A DNA stretch of 64,000 nucleotides, taken from contig NZ_QZWI01000007.1 of assembly GCF_003614975.1 (NCBI RefSeq), forward strand, positions 147,763 to 211,762, read 5' to 3'. Below are positions 1 through 8,422 of the stretch, piece by piece. The first letter of the stretch is position 1, and each line of letters begins with the position of its first letter. The position numbers and the translations under genes are program-made. This stretch comes from Rahnella bruchi. GTDB taxonomy: Bacteria > Pseudomonadota > Gammaproteobacteria > Enterobacterales > Enterobacteriaceae. The notes beneath the pieces are model-generated. The model was given only the letters and a program-made list of their open reading frames with translations. It ran no database searches and had not been told where the DNA came from.

Positions 1-80
1 TTTTCTCAGAGGGACACTGTATTTATCGGCTGGTTCGGTGCAATTCTTTAGAGCGGCGGGAAAATTGAGCAGGAAAGACA

Positions 81-105
81 ACCCGGCATTGTGAAAATGC
101 CGGGT
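81..105 (-). terminator. Probable terminator of acuI
   Basis: A 10-bp perfect stem (81-90 with 96-105, ACCCGGCATT) lies just past the acuI stop codon. On the minus strand it is followed by a short mixed T-rich stretch rather than a clean T run, so termination may be partial. Positions 1-80 hold nothing else that I recognise. Confidence 0.55.
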
Positions 106-115
106 CTGAACAGGA

Positions 116-1093
116 TTAGCCGCCGATTTTCACCAGCGTTCTGCCCTGAATTTTATTATTCAGAAAATCTTCGGCGTAAGCAGGCGCTTGCTCCAGCGTG
201 ATTTCTGTTGCGGCTTGCTGATAGAAGCTTTCAGGCAGTGTACTGGCCAGCCGTTCCCACACCGCCGTACGGTGTTCAGCAGGCACAGAAACGGAATCGA
301 CGCCCTGCAAACGCACGTTGCGCAGAATGAACGGCATCACGGTGGTCGGCAGTCCAAAGCCGCCCGCCAGACCGCAGGCCGCCACGCACCCGCCGTAATT
401 GGTTTGCGCCAGTACTTTAGCCAGAACCTTGTCGCCAACGGTATCGATGGCACCGGCCCACAATTGTTTTTCCAGCGGACGCGTTTCGGCAAAATCATCG
501 CGTGAGAGAATTTCGCTGGCGCCCAGTTTGCGCAGGTAATCATGGGTGGATTCACGCCCGGTCACAGCCGCAACGGTGTAACCAAGCGTATGCAGCAACG
601 CTACAGCAGTGCTGCCGACGCCACCGCTGGCGCCGGTCACCACGACGGTGCCACTTTGCGGCGTTACGCCCGCCTCTTCCAGCGCCATCACGCATAACAT
701 CGCCGTGAAACCGGCGGTGCCGATGATCATGGCGTTGCGCGCAGGCATTGCTTCCGGCAGCGCGACCAGCCAGTCACCCTTGACGCAGGCCTGCTGCGCC
801 AGTCCGCCCCAGTGGGTTTCACCCACGCCCCAGCCGGTGAGGAGCACCGCTTGTCCGGCGGAAAAACGCGGGTCGTTACTGCGTTTCACGTGGCCGGTGA
901 AATCAATACCCGGCACCATCGGGAACTGGCGGATAATTTTACCCTTGCCGGTGATCGCCAGCGCATCTTTGTAATTCAGACCTGACCAGCTGATATCCAC
1001 CAGCACATCACCCTCAGCCATTTCGGGCAGCGAGATGTCTTTCACTTCGGCCAGAGTGGTTTTGTCTTGTTGTTCGAGAACCAATGCTTTCAT
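116..1093 (-). CDS. acuI: Acrylyl-CoA reductase (NADPH), AcuI/YhdH family
   Basis: This is a 325-residue medium-chain dehydrogenase/reductase without the structural zinc loop. The family reduces acryloyl-CoA to propionyl-CoA with NADPH in the cytosol and protects against toxic acrylyl groups. The N-terminal GroES-like half runs to about residue 120. The nucleotide-binding motif VTGASGGVGS sits at about 152-161. The ATG at 1091-1093 follows a purine-rich AAGGG ribosome site. The TetR-type gene acuR lies 107 bp upstream on the same strand, and this pairing is typical of acrylate/DMSP detoxification loci. In E. coli the homologue yhdH sits next to accB, but no acc gene is visible here. The family assignment is secure; the physiological substrate in this organism is inferred. 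Confidence 0.93.
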   Translation of the reverse strand: MKALVLEQQDKTTLAEVKDISLPEMAEGDVLVDISWSGLNYKDALAITGKGKIIRQFPMVPGIDFTGHVKRSNDPRFSAGQAVLLTGWGVGETHWGGLAQQACVKGDWLVALPEAMPARNAMIIGTAGFTAMLCVMALEEAGVTPQSGTVVVTGASGGVGSTAVALLHTLGYTVAAVTGRESTHDYLRKLGASEILSRDDFAETRPLEKQLWAGAIDTVGDKVLAKVLAQTNYGGCVAACGLAGGFGLPTTVMPFILRNVRLQGVDSVSVPAEHRTAVWERLASTLPESFYQQAATEITLEQAPAYAEDFLNNKIQGRTLVKIGG

Positions 1094-1200
1094 TTTTTTC
1101 CCTTTTAATTTCAGGAGATTGAATTAGTGTTGTCGTCAGCCATGCGATTGCCGACGTAATGATTGCAGGTGCTGTTTTTCTGTTTATGGGAAAGCTGAAT

Positions 1201-1854
1201 TTATGAGTGAAGACTGCCGCGAAAATAAGTCCAGAACTGATCCAGCGGTTCGGCGGAGCGGAACAGTTTTGCGCGCATTACTGCGCCTTCCCAGCCAGAC
1301 CAGAAAATTTGCGACAGTTGTTCAGGCGGTATTGTTGTGCCGATTTCGCCGCCTGATTGGGCCTCCCGCAGGCAGGTGGCAATCCGGCTTTCCCATTCGC
1401 CCAGGATGACTATCAGTTTTGCGGGGAAATCTTCAGGAAGCAACGGGGACTCCTGTAACAGGTTCCCCACCAGGCAGCCACGGGTGAAACCAAACTTTGC
1501 CATTCCCTGTCCGGCATGCTGTACAAAAGCGTCGATGCGACTTAGAGGTGACATTGTCACGTTCAGCAAGAACTTATCCAGCCGGTGAGCGAAGAAAGCG
1601 CCATACGCATCCAGTACGGCCATGCCAAAATCCTGCTTACTTTTGAAATAGTGATAAAACGAGCCTTTCGGTACGGCGATGTTTTTAATCACCGTTTCGA
1701 TGCCTGCCGACAGATATCCCATCTCTGTGATCACTTCCAGCCCGGAGCGGATCAGCGCCTCGCGCGTATCCGCAAACTCGCGTTCAGTTCTCGGCGGACG
1801 CCCGCGTCGAGGCTTGTTCAGCGTTTCAGGGTCAGTAGTCAGATCAGCATTCAT
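1201..1854 (-). CDS. acuR: TetR family transcriptional regulator, AcuR-like
   Basis: A 217-residue TetR-type repressor. A basic N-terminal arm (RRGRPPRTERE, about 16-26) precedes a helix-turn-helix at about 50-70 that ends in the family signature KGSFYHYFKSK. The C-terminal ligand domain resembles those of AcuR and NemR, which sense electrophiles such as acrylate. It lies upstream of acuI on the same strand, so the two are probably co-transcribed and acuR probably represses both. A perfect 8-bp palindrome 7 bp upstream of its start codon is a candidate operator. No strong Shine-Dalgarno is visible before this ATG, so the exact start is less certain than the family. Confidence 0.85.
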   Translation of the reverse strand: MNADLTTDPETLNKPRRGRPPRTEREFADTREALIRSGLEVITEMGYLSAGIETVIKNIAVPKGSFYHYFKSKQDFGMAVLDAYGAFFAHRLDKFLLNVTMSPLSRIDAFVQHAGQGMAKFGFTRGCLVGNLLQESPLLPEDFPAKLIVILGEWESRIATCLREAQSGGEIGTTIPPEQLSQIFWSGWEGAVMRAKLFRSAEPLDQFWTYFRGSLHS

Positions 1855-1860
1855 AATTTA

Positions 1861-1868
1861 GACCGGTC
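1861..1868. promoter_or_regulatory. Candidate AcuR operator palindrome
   Basis: GACCGGTC is a perfect 8-bp palindrome in an AT-rich flank, 7 bp upstream of the acuR start codon. As I recall it, the NemR/AcuR operator has TAGACC and GGTCTA half-sites, and the left side here reads TAGACCGGTC. Autoregulation is inferred. Confidence 0.4.
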
Positions 1869-1949
1869 GTTTATTAATTGCAGAAAGCCTACGCCGAATC
1901 ATTTTCACAGGCAAGCCCGCATGTTTCTGCCCGACCTTCCCTGCAAAGC

Positions 1950-1985
1950 AAAAGGCCCGCACGGAGTCACCGGAGCGGGCCTTTT
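1950..1985 (-). terminator. Rho-independent terminator
   Basis: An 11-bp stem AAAAGGCCCGC (1950-1960) pairs with 1975-1985 around a 14-nt loop that can fold further. It has T tracts on both sides and lies 22 bp past the stop codon of the monooxygenase gene at 2008, which it probably terminates. Confidence 0.8.
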
Positions 1986-2007
1986 AAACAGCATGAGTAT
2001 GTTGTAA

Positions 2008-3354
2008 CTATTTCTCGCTGACTGTCTCGCGGCGAGTTTCCTGCACGCTGTAACGGTTGGTTTTAAAAGGAATATCCAGCCGTTCGCGCAGGGTTTGCGC
2101 TTCTGAAGGATGCCAGTATCCACGCGCCGCCAGCACCGGCAGAACCAGCCGCGTGATGTCGTCGAGCGCTTCCGTCAGTACAGGTCCGCTGATGATAAAG
2201 CCGCTTGCGCCGCCCTCTTCCACCCAGCGGATCAGCTGGTCTGCGACCTGTTCCGGCGTGCCGAAGAATTCGCCGCGCGGCAGCGTGGTCTGATATGCCA
2301 CTTCACGCAGCGTCAGGTTCTCGTCTTTCGCTTGTTTCTTGATGCTGTCTGTGGTCGAACGGAAAGTGTTCTGACCTAAATCACCCAGTTCCGGGAACGG
2401 GCCGTCAGGCGGATACTGGCTGAAATCATGATGATCGAAGAAGCGTCCGAGATACGCCAGCGCATCATCGAGCGAAAGCAGGGAAAGCAGATACTGATAT
2501 TTGGCCTCGGCTTCCTCTTCGGTTTTGCCAACTATCGGGCTGATGCCGGGGAAAATCCCCACCGGATGACGTCCATTTTTCGCGACCTGCGCCTGCAATT
2601 TTGCGGCGTACTCCTGCGCTTCTTCCAGCGTGCGGGCGTTAGTGAAAACTGCATCGGCTGATTTTCCTGCCAGCGCGATACCGGCGTCAGATGCCCCTGC
2701 CTGGAAAATCACCGGCTGTCCCTGTGGCGAACGCTGGATATTCAGCGGCCCCTCCACCGAGAAGAATTGTCCCTGATGATTGAGTTTGTGCAGCTTCGCG
2801 GCATCAAAAAACACGCCGCTCTCACGGTCACGGACAAACGCACCGTCTTCCCACGAATCCCACAGCCCCTGCACCACGTTGATATATTCTTCTGCAATCT
2901 GATAACGCAGCGCGTGCTCGGGATGATCTTTGCCGAAATTTTTCGCAGAACCGGCCAGCGGCGACGTCACCACGTTCCAGCCCGCGCGACCCTGACTGAT
3001 ATTGTCGATGGACGCCAGCTGACGCGCCACGGTAAACGGGTCGCTGTAAGAAGTCGAAATAGTTCCTGCCAGCCCGATGCTGTGCGTGGCAGATGCCAGC
3101 GCCGACAGCAACGCCACCGGCTCGAAACGGTTGAGAAAGTGCGGCAGCGATTTTTCGTTGATGTGCAGACCGTCGGCGACAAACAGAAAATCAAATCCGG
3201 CAGCTTCAGCGCGCAAAGCCAAATCGCGGAAATACGGAAAATTCACGCTGGCATCGGCAGGCGCTTTTTCATGTCGCCACGAATTCATATGTCCGCCCGC
3301 ACCGTGCAGCATCAGACCCAGCTTAATACTCTTTGAATGGCTTGAATGGCTCAT
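2008..3354 (-). CDS. NtaA/SnaA/DszA family FMN-dependent monooxygenase (YtnJ-like)
   Basis: A 448-residue bacterial-luciferase-fold (TIM barrel) flavin monooxygenase of the nitrilotriacetate/dibenzothiophene-sulfone class, which uses FMNH2 from a separate reductase. The first strand reads [12 protein letters not shown], and the family motif GWNVVTS is at about 125-131. The length fits the class. It ends 9 bp from the stop of the next luciferase-like gene on the same strand, so the two form an operon. Divergent genes encode an M20 deacetylase, a GNAT acetyltransferase and an ABC importer. The same combination in the Bacillus ytmI operon handles S-substituted cysteines, and YtnJ is the matching monooxygenase. 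No flavin reductase gene is visible nearby. The substrate is inferred. Confidence 0.85.
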   Translation of the reverse strand: MSHSSHSKSIKLGLMLHGAGGHMNSWRHEKAPADASVNFPYFRDLALRAEAAGFDFLFVADGLHINEKSLPHFLNRFEPVALLSALASATHSIGLAGTISTSYSDPFTVARQLASIDNISQGRAGWNVVTSPLAGSAKNFGKDHPEHALRYQIAEEYINVVQGLWDSWEDGAFVRDRESGVFFDAAKLHKLNHQGQFFSVEGPLNIQRSPQGQPVIFQAGASDAGIALAGKSADAVFTNARTLEEAQEYAAKLQAQVAKNGRHPVGIFPGISPIVGKTEEEAEAKYQYLLSLLSLDDALAYLGRFFDHHDFSQYPPDGPFPELGDLGQNTFRSTTDSIKKQAKDENLTLREVAYQTTLPRGEFFGTPEQVADQLIRWVEEGGASGFIISGPVLTEALDDITRLVLPVLAARGYWHPSEAQTLRERLDIPFKTNRYSVQETRRETVSEK

Positions 3355-3363
3355 GAAATTTCC

Positions 3364-4350
3364 TTAATGCTGGCCTGCCAGCAATTCGATGGACTTCAGA
3401 CGCACCGCGGCATCTGTCAGTGGGGTATGGATCACAAATTCATTCACGCACAGACGGCGCTGAATATCGCGCAGCTGCTGATGGATATCGCCGGGCGTAC
3501 CGTGCAAAACGCTGAGCTTCTGTTGTTCGATGTGGTATTGCGTCGCGCCCGCCTGTTTCACAAAGGCTTCTGCCTGTTCGCGGGTACCGACCGTGACGTG
3601 GCGATCGCCGACGGTGACGCGAAAATTATGTTGTTCAGCCACCAGCGCTTCTGCCTGCTCACAGGTTTGCGCCGCAAGTACCGCCAGGCTGACCAGTGCC
3701 TGCCCCTGTCCGGCAGAATATTCGTGATAAGCCAGCACCGATTCGGTCATCACCTGTTCCGAAGTATTGATGAACCCGGCAAACACAAAATTCCAGCCGA
3801 GCGACGCCGCCAGCCGCGCGCTTTCCGGGCTGGCACCCAGCAGAAATCGCTGAGGACTGGCAGGCGGACGCGGCAACGCACGCGCTTCATTGCCTGCCAG
3901 ATGATCGTCAAGATGAGTCAGATAATGCGTCAGTTGCTGCAACTGTGCAGGAAATCCGGGAACAGCATCCGCCTGCGTATAACCGCGCAGGGCTTTGGTT
4001 GAAAGCGGCAAACCGCCGGGTGCTTTTCCGATACCGATATCAACGCGATCCGGCGCCAGCGACGCCAGCAGATGGAAATTTTCAGCCACTTTATACGGGC
4101 TGTAATGTTGCAGCATCACGCCACCTGAGCCGATCCGCAGCCGGGATGTCCGTGCCAGCAGCCAGGCAATCAATACTTCCGGCGAGCTGCCCGCCAGCCT
4201 ATCGGTGTCGTGATGTTCTGATACCCACAGGCGGTGATAACCCAGCGCTTCGGCTTTAAGCGCAAAAGTGAGCGTCGCTTCCAGTGCCTGCGCCGCAGTC
4301 TGTCCTTCGTTAATCGGGCTTTGGTCTAATAAACTCAGTCGGTAATTCAC
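3364..4350 (-). CDS. MsnO8-type LLM class flavin-dependent oxidoreductase (YtmO-like)
   Basis: A luciferase-like monooxygenase of 328 residues from the preferred start. The N-terminus then reads MNYRLSLLDQSPI, the usual beginning of this subgroup. WVSEHH lies at about 42-47, followed further on by IGIGKAPGG, both typical of the flavin-binding barrel. I place the start at the GTG at 4348-4350, because AAGGA lies 7 bp before it and the family N-terminus begins there. A GTG eight codons upstream (4372-4374) lacks both features. It is the first gene of a two-gene operon with the NtaA-type monooxygenase and is divergent from the M20 deacetylase gene. Its probable role is oxidative cleavage in the same S-substituted cysteine pathway, by analogy with YtmO. 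Confidence 0.85.
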   Translation of the reverse strand: MNYRLSLLDQSPINEGQTAAQALEATLTFALKAEALGYHRLWVSEHHDTDRLAGSSPEVLIAWLLARTSRLRIGSGGVMLQHYSPYKVAENFHLLASLAPDRVDIGIGKAPGGLPLSTKALRGYTQADAVPGFPAQLQQLTHYLTHLDDHLAGNEARALPRPPASPQRFLLGASPESARLAASLGWNFVFAGFINTSEQVMTESVLAYHEYSAGQGQALVSLAVLAAQTCEQAEALVAEQHNFRVTVGDRHVTVGTREQAEAFVKQAGATQYHIEQQKLSVLHGTPGDIHQQLRDIQRRLCVNEFVIHTPLTDAAVRLKSIELLAGQH

Positions 4351-4607
4351 CGGACATTCCTTTTTATCTGTCACGCTCTCAATCTATAGTGACAAAAAGA
4401 GTTCCACGAAATACGACCAAAGCTAAATAATAAAAACACGTTTCTATAGTCAGTATTTTGCTATGCGGTTGTCTGCAAAAATGAGCTGTGCAAAACGACT
4501 ATAAATTATAGCGACTGAGTATTTAGTTATTCTCTCCGGTCTGGCTAGCATGAAATGACCTGCACTATTCCTGTCACAACCATTTCAGACAATAAGGTTA
4601 TTTCATC
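4351..4607. promoter_or_regulatory. Divergent promoter region with CTATAGT repeats
   Basis: This AT-rich 257-bp gap separates the monooxygenase operon (minus) from the deacetylase gene (plus). The heptamer CTATAGT occurs at 4384-4390 and again exactly 60 bp later at 4444-4450. A palindrome-like ACTATAAATTATAG lies at about 4499-4512. The spacing looks like regulator binding to one DNA face, but no regulator gene is adjacent. I could not place promoter hexamers with confidence. Confidence 0.45.
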
Positions 4608-5792
4608 ATGAGCATTTCACTTGCCGAAGAAACAAAAAACATCGCACAAAAAAACACATCGGGTTTAGAAGAACAACTCATCGCCTGGCGCCGTGAATTA
4701 CATCAGCATCCTGAATTATCTAATCAGGAATTTGTGACCACGCAAAAAATCACGCAGTGGCTGAATGCCGCCGGGATCCGCATTTTATCCCTCGGATTAA
4801 AAACCGGCGTGGTGGCGGAAATCGGTCCGCAAACAGGTCCGGTCGTTGCGTTGCGCGGTGATATCGACGCATTGCCGATAGAAGAAACGTCCGGCGTGCC
4901 GTTCAGTTCACAGCAGCCCGGCGTAATGCATGCCTGTGGCCACGATTTCCATACCTCGGTGATCCTCGGCGCGGCGCATTTACTCAAAGCGCGGGAAGAT
5001 CAGCTACCGGGGCGTGTAAGGCTGTTTTTCCAGCCCGCTGAAGAACGGTTTGGCGGTGCGTCACAGCTGATTAAAGCCGGGGCGCTGGAAAATGTGGATG
5101 CTATTTTTGGTCTGCACAATGCGCCTGAATTACCGGTCGGGACCTTCTCCACCAAGGGCGGCGCGTTCTACGCCAACGTGGATCGCTTCCAGATAACGGT
5201 GACCGGCAAAGGTGCGCACGCCGCGCATCCGGAAGAAGGCATCGACAGTATTGTCACCGCCAGCCACATCGTGACCGCGCTGCAAACCGTGGTCAGCCGC
5301 AATGTCAGCGCCCAGGAGGCCGCGGTGGTCAGCGTCACCCGTATTGAAGGCGGCAATACCTGGAACGTGTTGCCGCAAACCGTGGAACTTGAAGGCACGG
5401 TGCGCACGCACAACAGCGAAATCCGCGAACAAATTCCGCAGCGTATCCGTAAAGTGATTACCGGTGTCGCCGACGCGCTGGGCGCTAAAGCCGAATTACA
5501 CTGGTTTGGCGGGCCACCGGCGGTGGTTAATACGCCGCACTGGGCCGAATTCAGCCTGAAAGCAGCGGACGAATTTGGCTATAAAACCGAAGTTGCGCAG
5601 GCACAAATGGGCGGTGAAGATTTCGCGTTTTACCTGCATCACGTGCCGGGTGCATTTGTCAGCATCGGCTCCGCCAGTGATTTTGGTTTGCACCATCCGC
5701 AATTTAATCCGGACGAATCGGCTATTTATCCTGCAGCAGAATATTTTCAGCAACTGGCTGAAAAGGCGCTGGATGAATTAATTTCACAGTAA
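4608..5792 (+). CDS. M20 family metallopeptidase / amidohydrolase (N-acyl amino acid deacylase)
   Basis: A 394-residue dinuclear metallohydrolase of the hippuricase/aminoacylase group, probably cytosolic because no signal peptide is present. Visible metal-site motifs are MHACGHD at about 107-113 and QPAEE at about 142-146, with GGEDFAFYL and LHHP near the C-terminus. The dimerisation domain lies between. The ATG at 4608 has AAGG about 11 bp upstream. It opens the plus-strand arm of the divergent locus, facing the two monooxygenases. In the comparable Bacillus operons the M20 enzyme removes the N-acetyl group after S-oxidation and releases cysteine; I infer the same role. It is transcribed apart from the ABC genes, since a terminator follows it. 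Confidence 0.9.
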   Translation: MSISLAEETKNIAQKNTSGLEEQLIAWRRELHQHPELSNQEFVTTQKITQWLNAAGIRILSLGLKTGVVAEIGPQTGPVVALRGDIDALPIEETSGVPFSSQQPGVMHACGHDFHTSVILGAAHLLKAREDQLPGRVRLFFQPAEERFGGASQLIKAGALENVDAIFGLHNAPELPVGTFSTKGGAFYANVDRFQITVTGKGAHAAHPEEGIDSIVTASHIVTALQTVVSRNVSAQEAAVVSVTRIEGGNTWNVLPQTVELEGTVRTHNSEIREQIPQRIRKVITGVADALGAKAELHWFGGPPAVVNTPHWAEFSLKAADEFGYKTEVAQAQMGGEDFAFYLHHVPGAFVSIGSASDFGLHHPQFNPDESAIYPAAEYFQQLAEKALDELISQ

Positions 5793-5818
5793 CGAAAGCG
5801 TTTAATTTTATATGCATG

Positions 5819-5843
5819 ACGCCCGGAAATTCCGGGTGTTTTT
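5819..5843 (+). terminator. Rho-independent terminator of the M20 gene
   Basis: A GC-rich stem ACGCCCGG pairs with CCGGGTGT (5819-5839, one G-T pair) around AAATT and is followed by TTTTT. It separates the deacetylase gene from the transporter operon. The remaining gap to 6004 should hold the promoter of the binding-protein gene. Confidence 0.8.
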
Positions 5844-6004
5844 CGTGAGTTTTTAAACCGGTGTGTATTTCCACTTTCTCTCTTTGATTATTTAATTTTG
5901 TTGTTTTACATCCCTGTAACACTCGGGAATAGTGAAAGCGTCATCTCACCGGTATCGCCACACAATAAGCCACCACACAATAAGAAGGCAGGGTAAAAAT
6001 AATA

Positions 6005-6946
6005 ATGATGAAACATAGCGTAAAATTCACCGCCATAAAAAGTACGGGCATCGCCGCTTTATTAAGTCTTTCAACACTGGCCTATGCCGCGCCGGGTATT
6101 GATCTGGTAGCCAATGAAACGCCGGTTAATACACCGAAAAGCCCGGAAGCCGTGGCAAAAATCCCGGCTAACTTTAAATTTGTTGAACCCGGCACCCTTA
6201 CCGTGGCGCTGGCGGTGCTTGGCAGCGCCCCACCGTTCGGCTTGTACGCCCGTGATAACAAAACCGTGATTGGCAGTGAAGCCGACATCGCCCGTCTGGT
6301 GGCTGACGGTTTAGGCCTGAAACTCAAAGTGGTTCCGGCCTCATGGGAAGACTGGCCGCTGGGTGTGACCTCCGGGAAATACGACGCGGCCATCTATAAC
6401 ATTACCGTCACTAAAGACCGCAAAACCAAATTTGATTTCGCGACCTATCGTCAGGATACGCTGGGCTTTTACGTGAAAAGTGACAGCAAAATTACCTCCA
6501 TGACTTCCGCGCCGGATATCGCCGGTAAACGCATCATCGTCGGTTCCGGCACCAATCAGGAAGCCGTGTTGCTGGCCTGGGACAAAGAGAATCAGGCCAA
6601 AGGATTACCGGCGCTGAAACCGCAATATGTCACCGATGACGCCGCTGCCACGCTGGCCATTCAGTCCGGTCGTGCCGATGCCACTTTCGGACCGAACGTC
6701 ACCGGCGCGTATAAAGCGCTGCTGACAGGTAAAACCAAACTGGTCGGCACCGTGCCGGGCGGCTGGCCGAAAACCGCCAATATCGCCGTCACGCTGAAAA
6801 AGGGCAACGGACTGGTAGATGCCGTGCAGGCCTCGCTCAACAGCGCCATTGCCAGCGGTGCTTATATCAAAGTGCTGGACCGCTGGGGCGAGAGCGTTGA
6901 GAAAATCGATCATTCAGAAATTAACCCGCCTGGACTGGGCGATTAA
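6005..6946 (+). CDS. ABC transporter substrate-binding protein (polar amino acid type, SBP_bac_3)
   Basis: A 313-residue periplasmic binding protein. The N-terminus is a Sec signal peptide with a basic start, the hydrophobic stretch GIAALLSLSTL and a likely cut after AYA at about residue 29. Two lobes follow with family motifs such as GSEADIARLVADGLG and the lobe-hinge region around residue 130. Two in-frame ATGs (6005 and 6008) share an upstream AAGGCAGGG ribosome site. The gene begins a cluster with a GNAT acetyltransferase, a permease and an ATPase, all on the plus strand and closely spaced. Binding of cystine or an S-substituted cysteine is inferred from context only; the fold also serves many other amino acids. 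Confidence 0.9.
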   Translation: MMKHSVKFTAIKSTGIAALLSLSTLAYAAPGIDLVANETPVNTPKSPEAVAKIPANFKFVEPGTLTVALAVLGSAPPFGLYARDNKTVIGSEADIARLVADGLGLKLKVVPASWEDWPLGVTSGKYDAAIYNITVTKDRKTKFDFATYRQDTLGFYVKSDSKITSMTSAPDIAGKRIIVGSGTNQEAVLLAWDKENQAKGLPALKPQYVTDDAAATLAIQSGRADATFGPNVTGAYKALLTGKTKLVGTVPGGWPKTANIAVTLKKGNGLVDAVQASLNSAIASGAYIKVLDRWGESVEKIDHSEINPPGLGD

Positions 6947-6961
6947 TCAGAGGACGCCACG

Positions 6962-7465
6962 ATGAGCGACGACGTATTTATCCAGACCGTAGCGGAAGAC
7001 CCGCTGATTGCGCCGGTAATTCAGGGCTTGTTCGGCGAATACCGTGAACGCTACGGCGATTATTTTGCCAGTAAGGAACCTGAGGATGACAGCGTATTTG
7101 CCCGCCCGGACGGCGCGTTCATCGTTCTGCTGAGAAACGGAGCGCCCATTGCGATGGGCGCTTATAAGCGGTACGACGCACAAACCGCCGAGCTGAAACG
7201 CATCTGGACGGACCGGTCGCTGCGCCGTCAGGGGCTGGCGCAGAAAATTTTGCATGAGCTGGAACGCCGCGCCGCCGCTTACGGTTACCGGCAGGTGTTC
7301 CTCACTACCGGTTTCCGTCAGCCGGAAGCTGTCGGCTTGTATCTGTCTCATGGATATCAGCCGCAGTTTGACACACGGCTGGATCCGGAAGTGTATTCCC
7401 GACCGCCTTATGACGGGCGTCTGCCGTTTACCAAAAAACTGACCGCCGACGTTCCGGTGTCGTAA
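6962..7465 (+). CDS. GNAT family N-acetyltransferase
   Basis: A 167-residue single-domain GNAT enzyme. The acetyl-CoA pyrophosphate loop is seen as RSLRRQGLAQKILHELE, with the core RRQGLA at about 88-93. It lies 15 bp after the binding-protein gene and 27 bp before the permease gene, inside the transporter operon, as YtmI/YxeL-type acetyltransferases do in Bacillus sulfur-amino-acid loci. The inferred role is N-acetylation of the imported S-substituted cysteine before oxidation, which the M20 enzyme later reverses. The sequence alone does not show the acceptor substrate. Confidence 0.85.
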   Translation: MSDDVFIQTVAEDPLIAPVIQGLFGEYRERYGDYFASKEPEDDSVFARPDGAFIVLLRNGAPIAMGAYKRYDAQTAELKRIWTDRSLRRQGLAQKILHELERRAAAYGYRQVFLTTGFRQPEAVGLYLSHGYQPQFDTRLDPEVYSRPPYDGRLPFTKKLTADVPVS

Positions 7466-7492
7466 TCAGCAGCAATCAGAAAGAGAAAGCCT

Positions 7493-8410
7493 ATGAGCGA
7501 AAATGCCCCTTCATCCGTGAATCATCCCCCGCTAAAAGTGGTGCCGGCGCGTTATCCGTGGCGGCTGGCCGGTGCCGTCTTTTCGGCGTTTATTTTGTTA
7601 TGGATTATTCAGTCGATTGCGACAAATTCCCGCTGGGAATGGGGCGTGTTCCGGCAATGGTTTTTTGATCCGGTGATTTTATCGGGTCTGGGAAAAACGC
7701 TGTTACTCACCCTGCTGGGAACCGTGTTCGGCGTGATTTTCGGTACCGCTCTGGCTCTCGCCCGCCTGTCGAAATCTTACTTACTAAATGCGCTGGCCTG
7801 GGGCTATATCTGGCTGTTCCGCTCTTTGCCGCTGTTGCTGGTATTGATCATCCTCTACAACTTTTCCTACCTGTACGACAATCTGTCGTTGGGCATTCCG
7901 TTCACGCATATCTCCTTTTTCAGCACGCCAACCGTTGATTTGCTGGATCAGTTTTCGGTTGCCGTTCTTGGTCTTTCGCTGGTTCAGTCTGCCTATACCG
8001 CAGAAATTATCCGTGGCGGGATTTTAGGCGTTGAGCACGGGCAGCATGAAGCCGCCGCTGCGCTGGGATTACCGGCTTACCGTCGCACCTTCCGCATTAT
8101 TTTGCCGCAGGCGCTGCGCTCGATTCTGCCGACCGGTTTTAATGAAGTGATAAGCCTGGCGAAAGGCACATCGATTGTTTACGTGCTGTCGATGCCGGAA
8201 CTGTTCTACACCGTACAGGTGATTTATAACCGCACGCAGCAGGTAATTCCGCTGCTGATGGTGGCGACCATCTGGTATCTGCTGATCACCACCGTGCTGT
8301 CATTTTTGCAGTATTACGTCGAGCGTTATTTCTCCCGCGGCACCGTTCGTCAGGTCGCGCCCACTCCGTTGCAGCGTCTGCGTCAGTGGCGCGTCGCCCG
8401 TCTTCAGTAA
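7493..8410 (+). CDS. Amino acid ABC transporter permease (HisM/GlnP type)
   Basis: A 305-residue inner-membrane permease. A membrane helix after about residue 25 is followed by the binding-protein-dependent transport core. The EAA loop that contacts the ATPase reads EAAAALGLPAYRRTFRIILPQALR. The protein is longer at the N-terminus than the roughly 220-residue GlnP proteins. It is a single permease gene, so it probably acts as a homodimer. It sits between the acetyltransferase and ATPase genes with short gaps. Confidence 0.9.
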   Translation: MSENAPSSVNHPPLKVVPARYPWRLAGAVFSAFILLWIIQSIATNSRWEWGVFRQWFFDPVILSGLGKTLLLTLLGTVFGVIFGTALALARLSKSYLLNALAWGYIWLFRSLPLLLVLIILYNFSYLYDNLSLGIPFTHISFFSTPTVDLLDQFSVAVLGLSLVQSAYTAEIIRGGILGVEHGQHEAAAALGLPAYRRTFRIILPQALRSILPTGFNEVISLAKGTSIVYVLSMPELFYTVQVIYNRTQQVIPLLMVATIWYLLITTVLSFLQYYVERYFSRGTVRQVAPTPLQRLRQWRVARLQ

Positions 8411-8422
8411 AGGGAAAATCTT

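Noticed and set aside
4351..4374. Eight-codon N-terminal extension of the MsnO8-type gene (GTG at 4372-4374)
   Set aside because: No ribosome site at proper spacing; the GTG at 4348-4350 has AAGGA 7 bp upstream and the family N-terminus.
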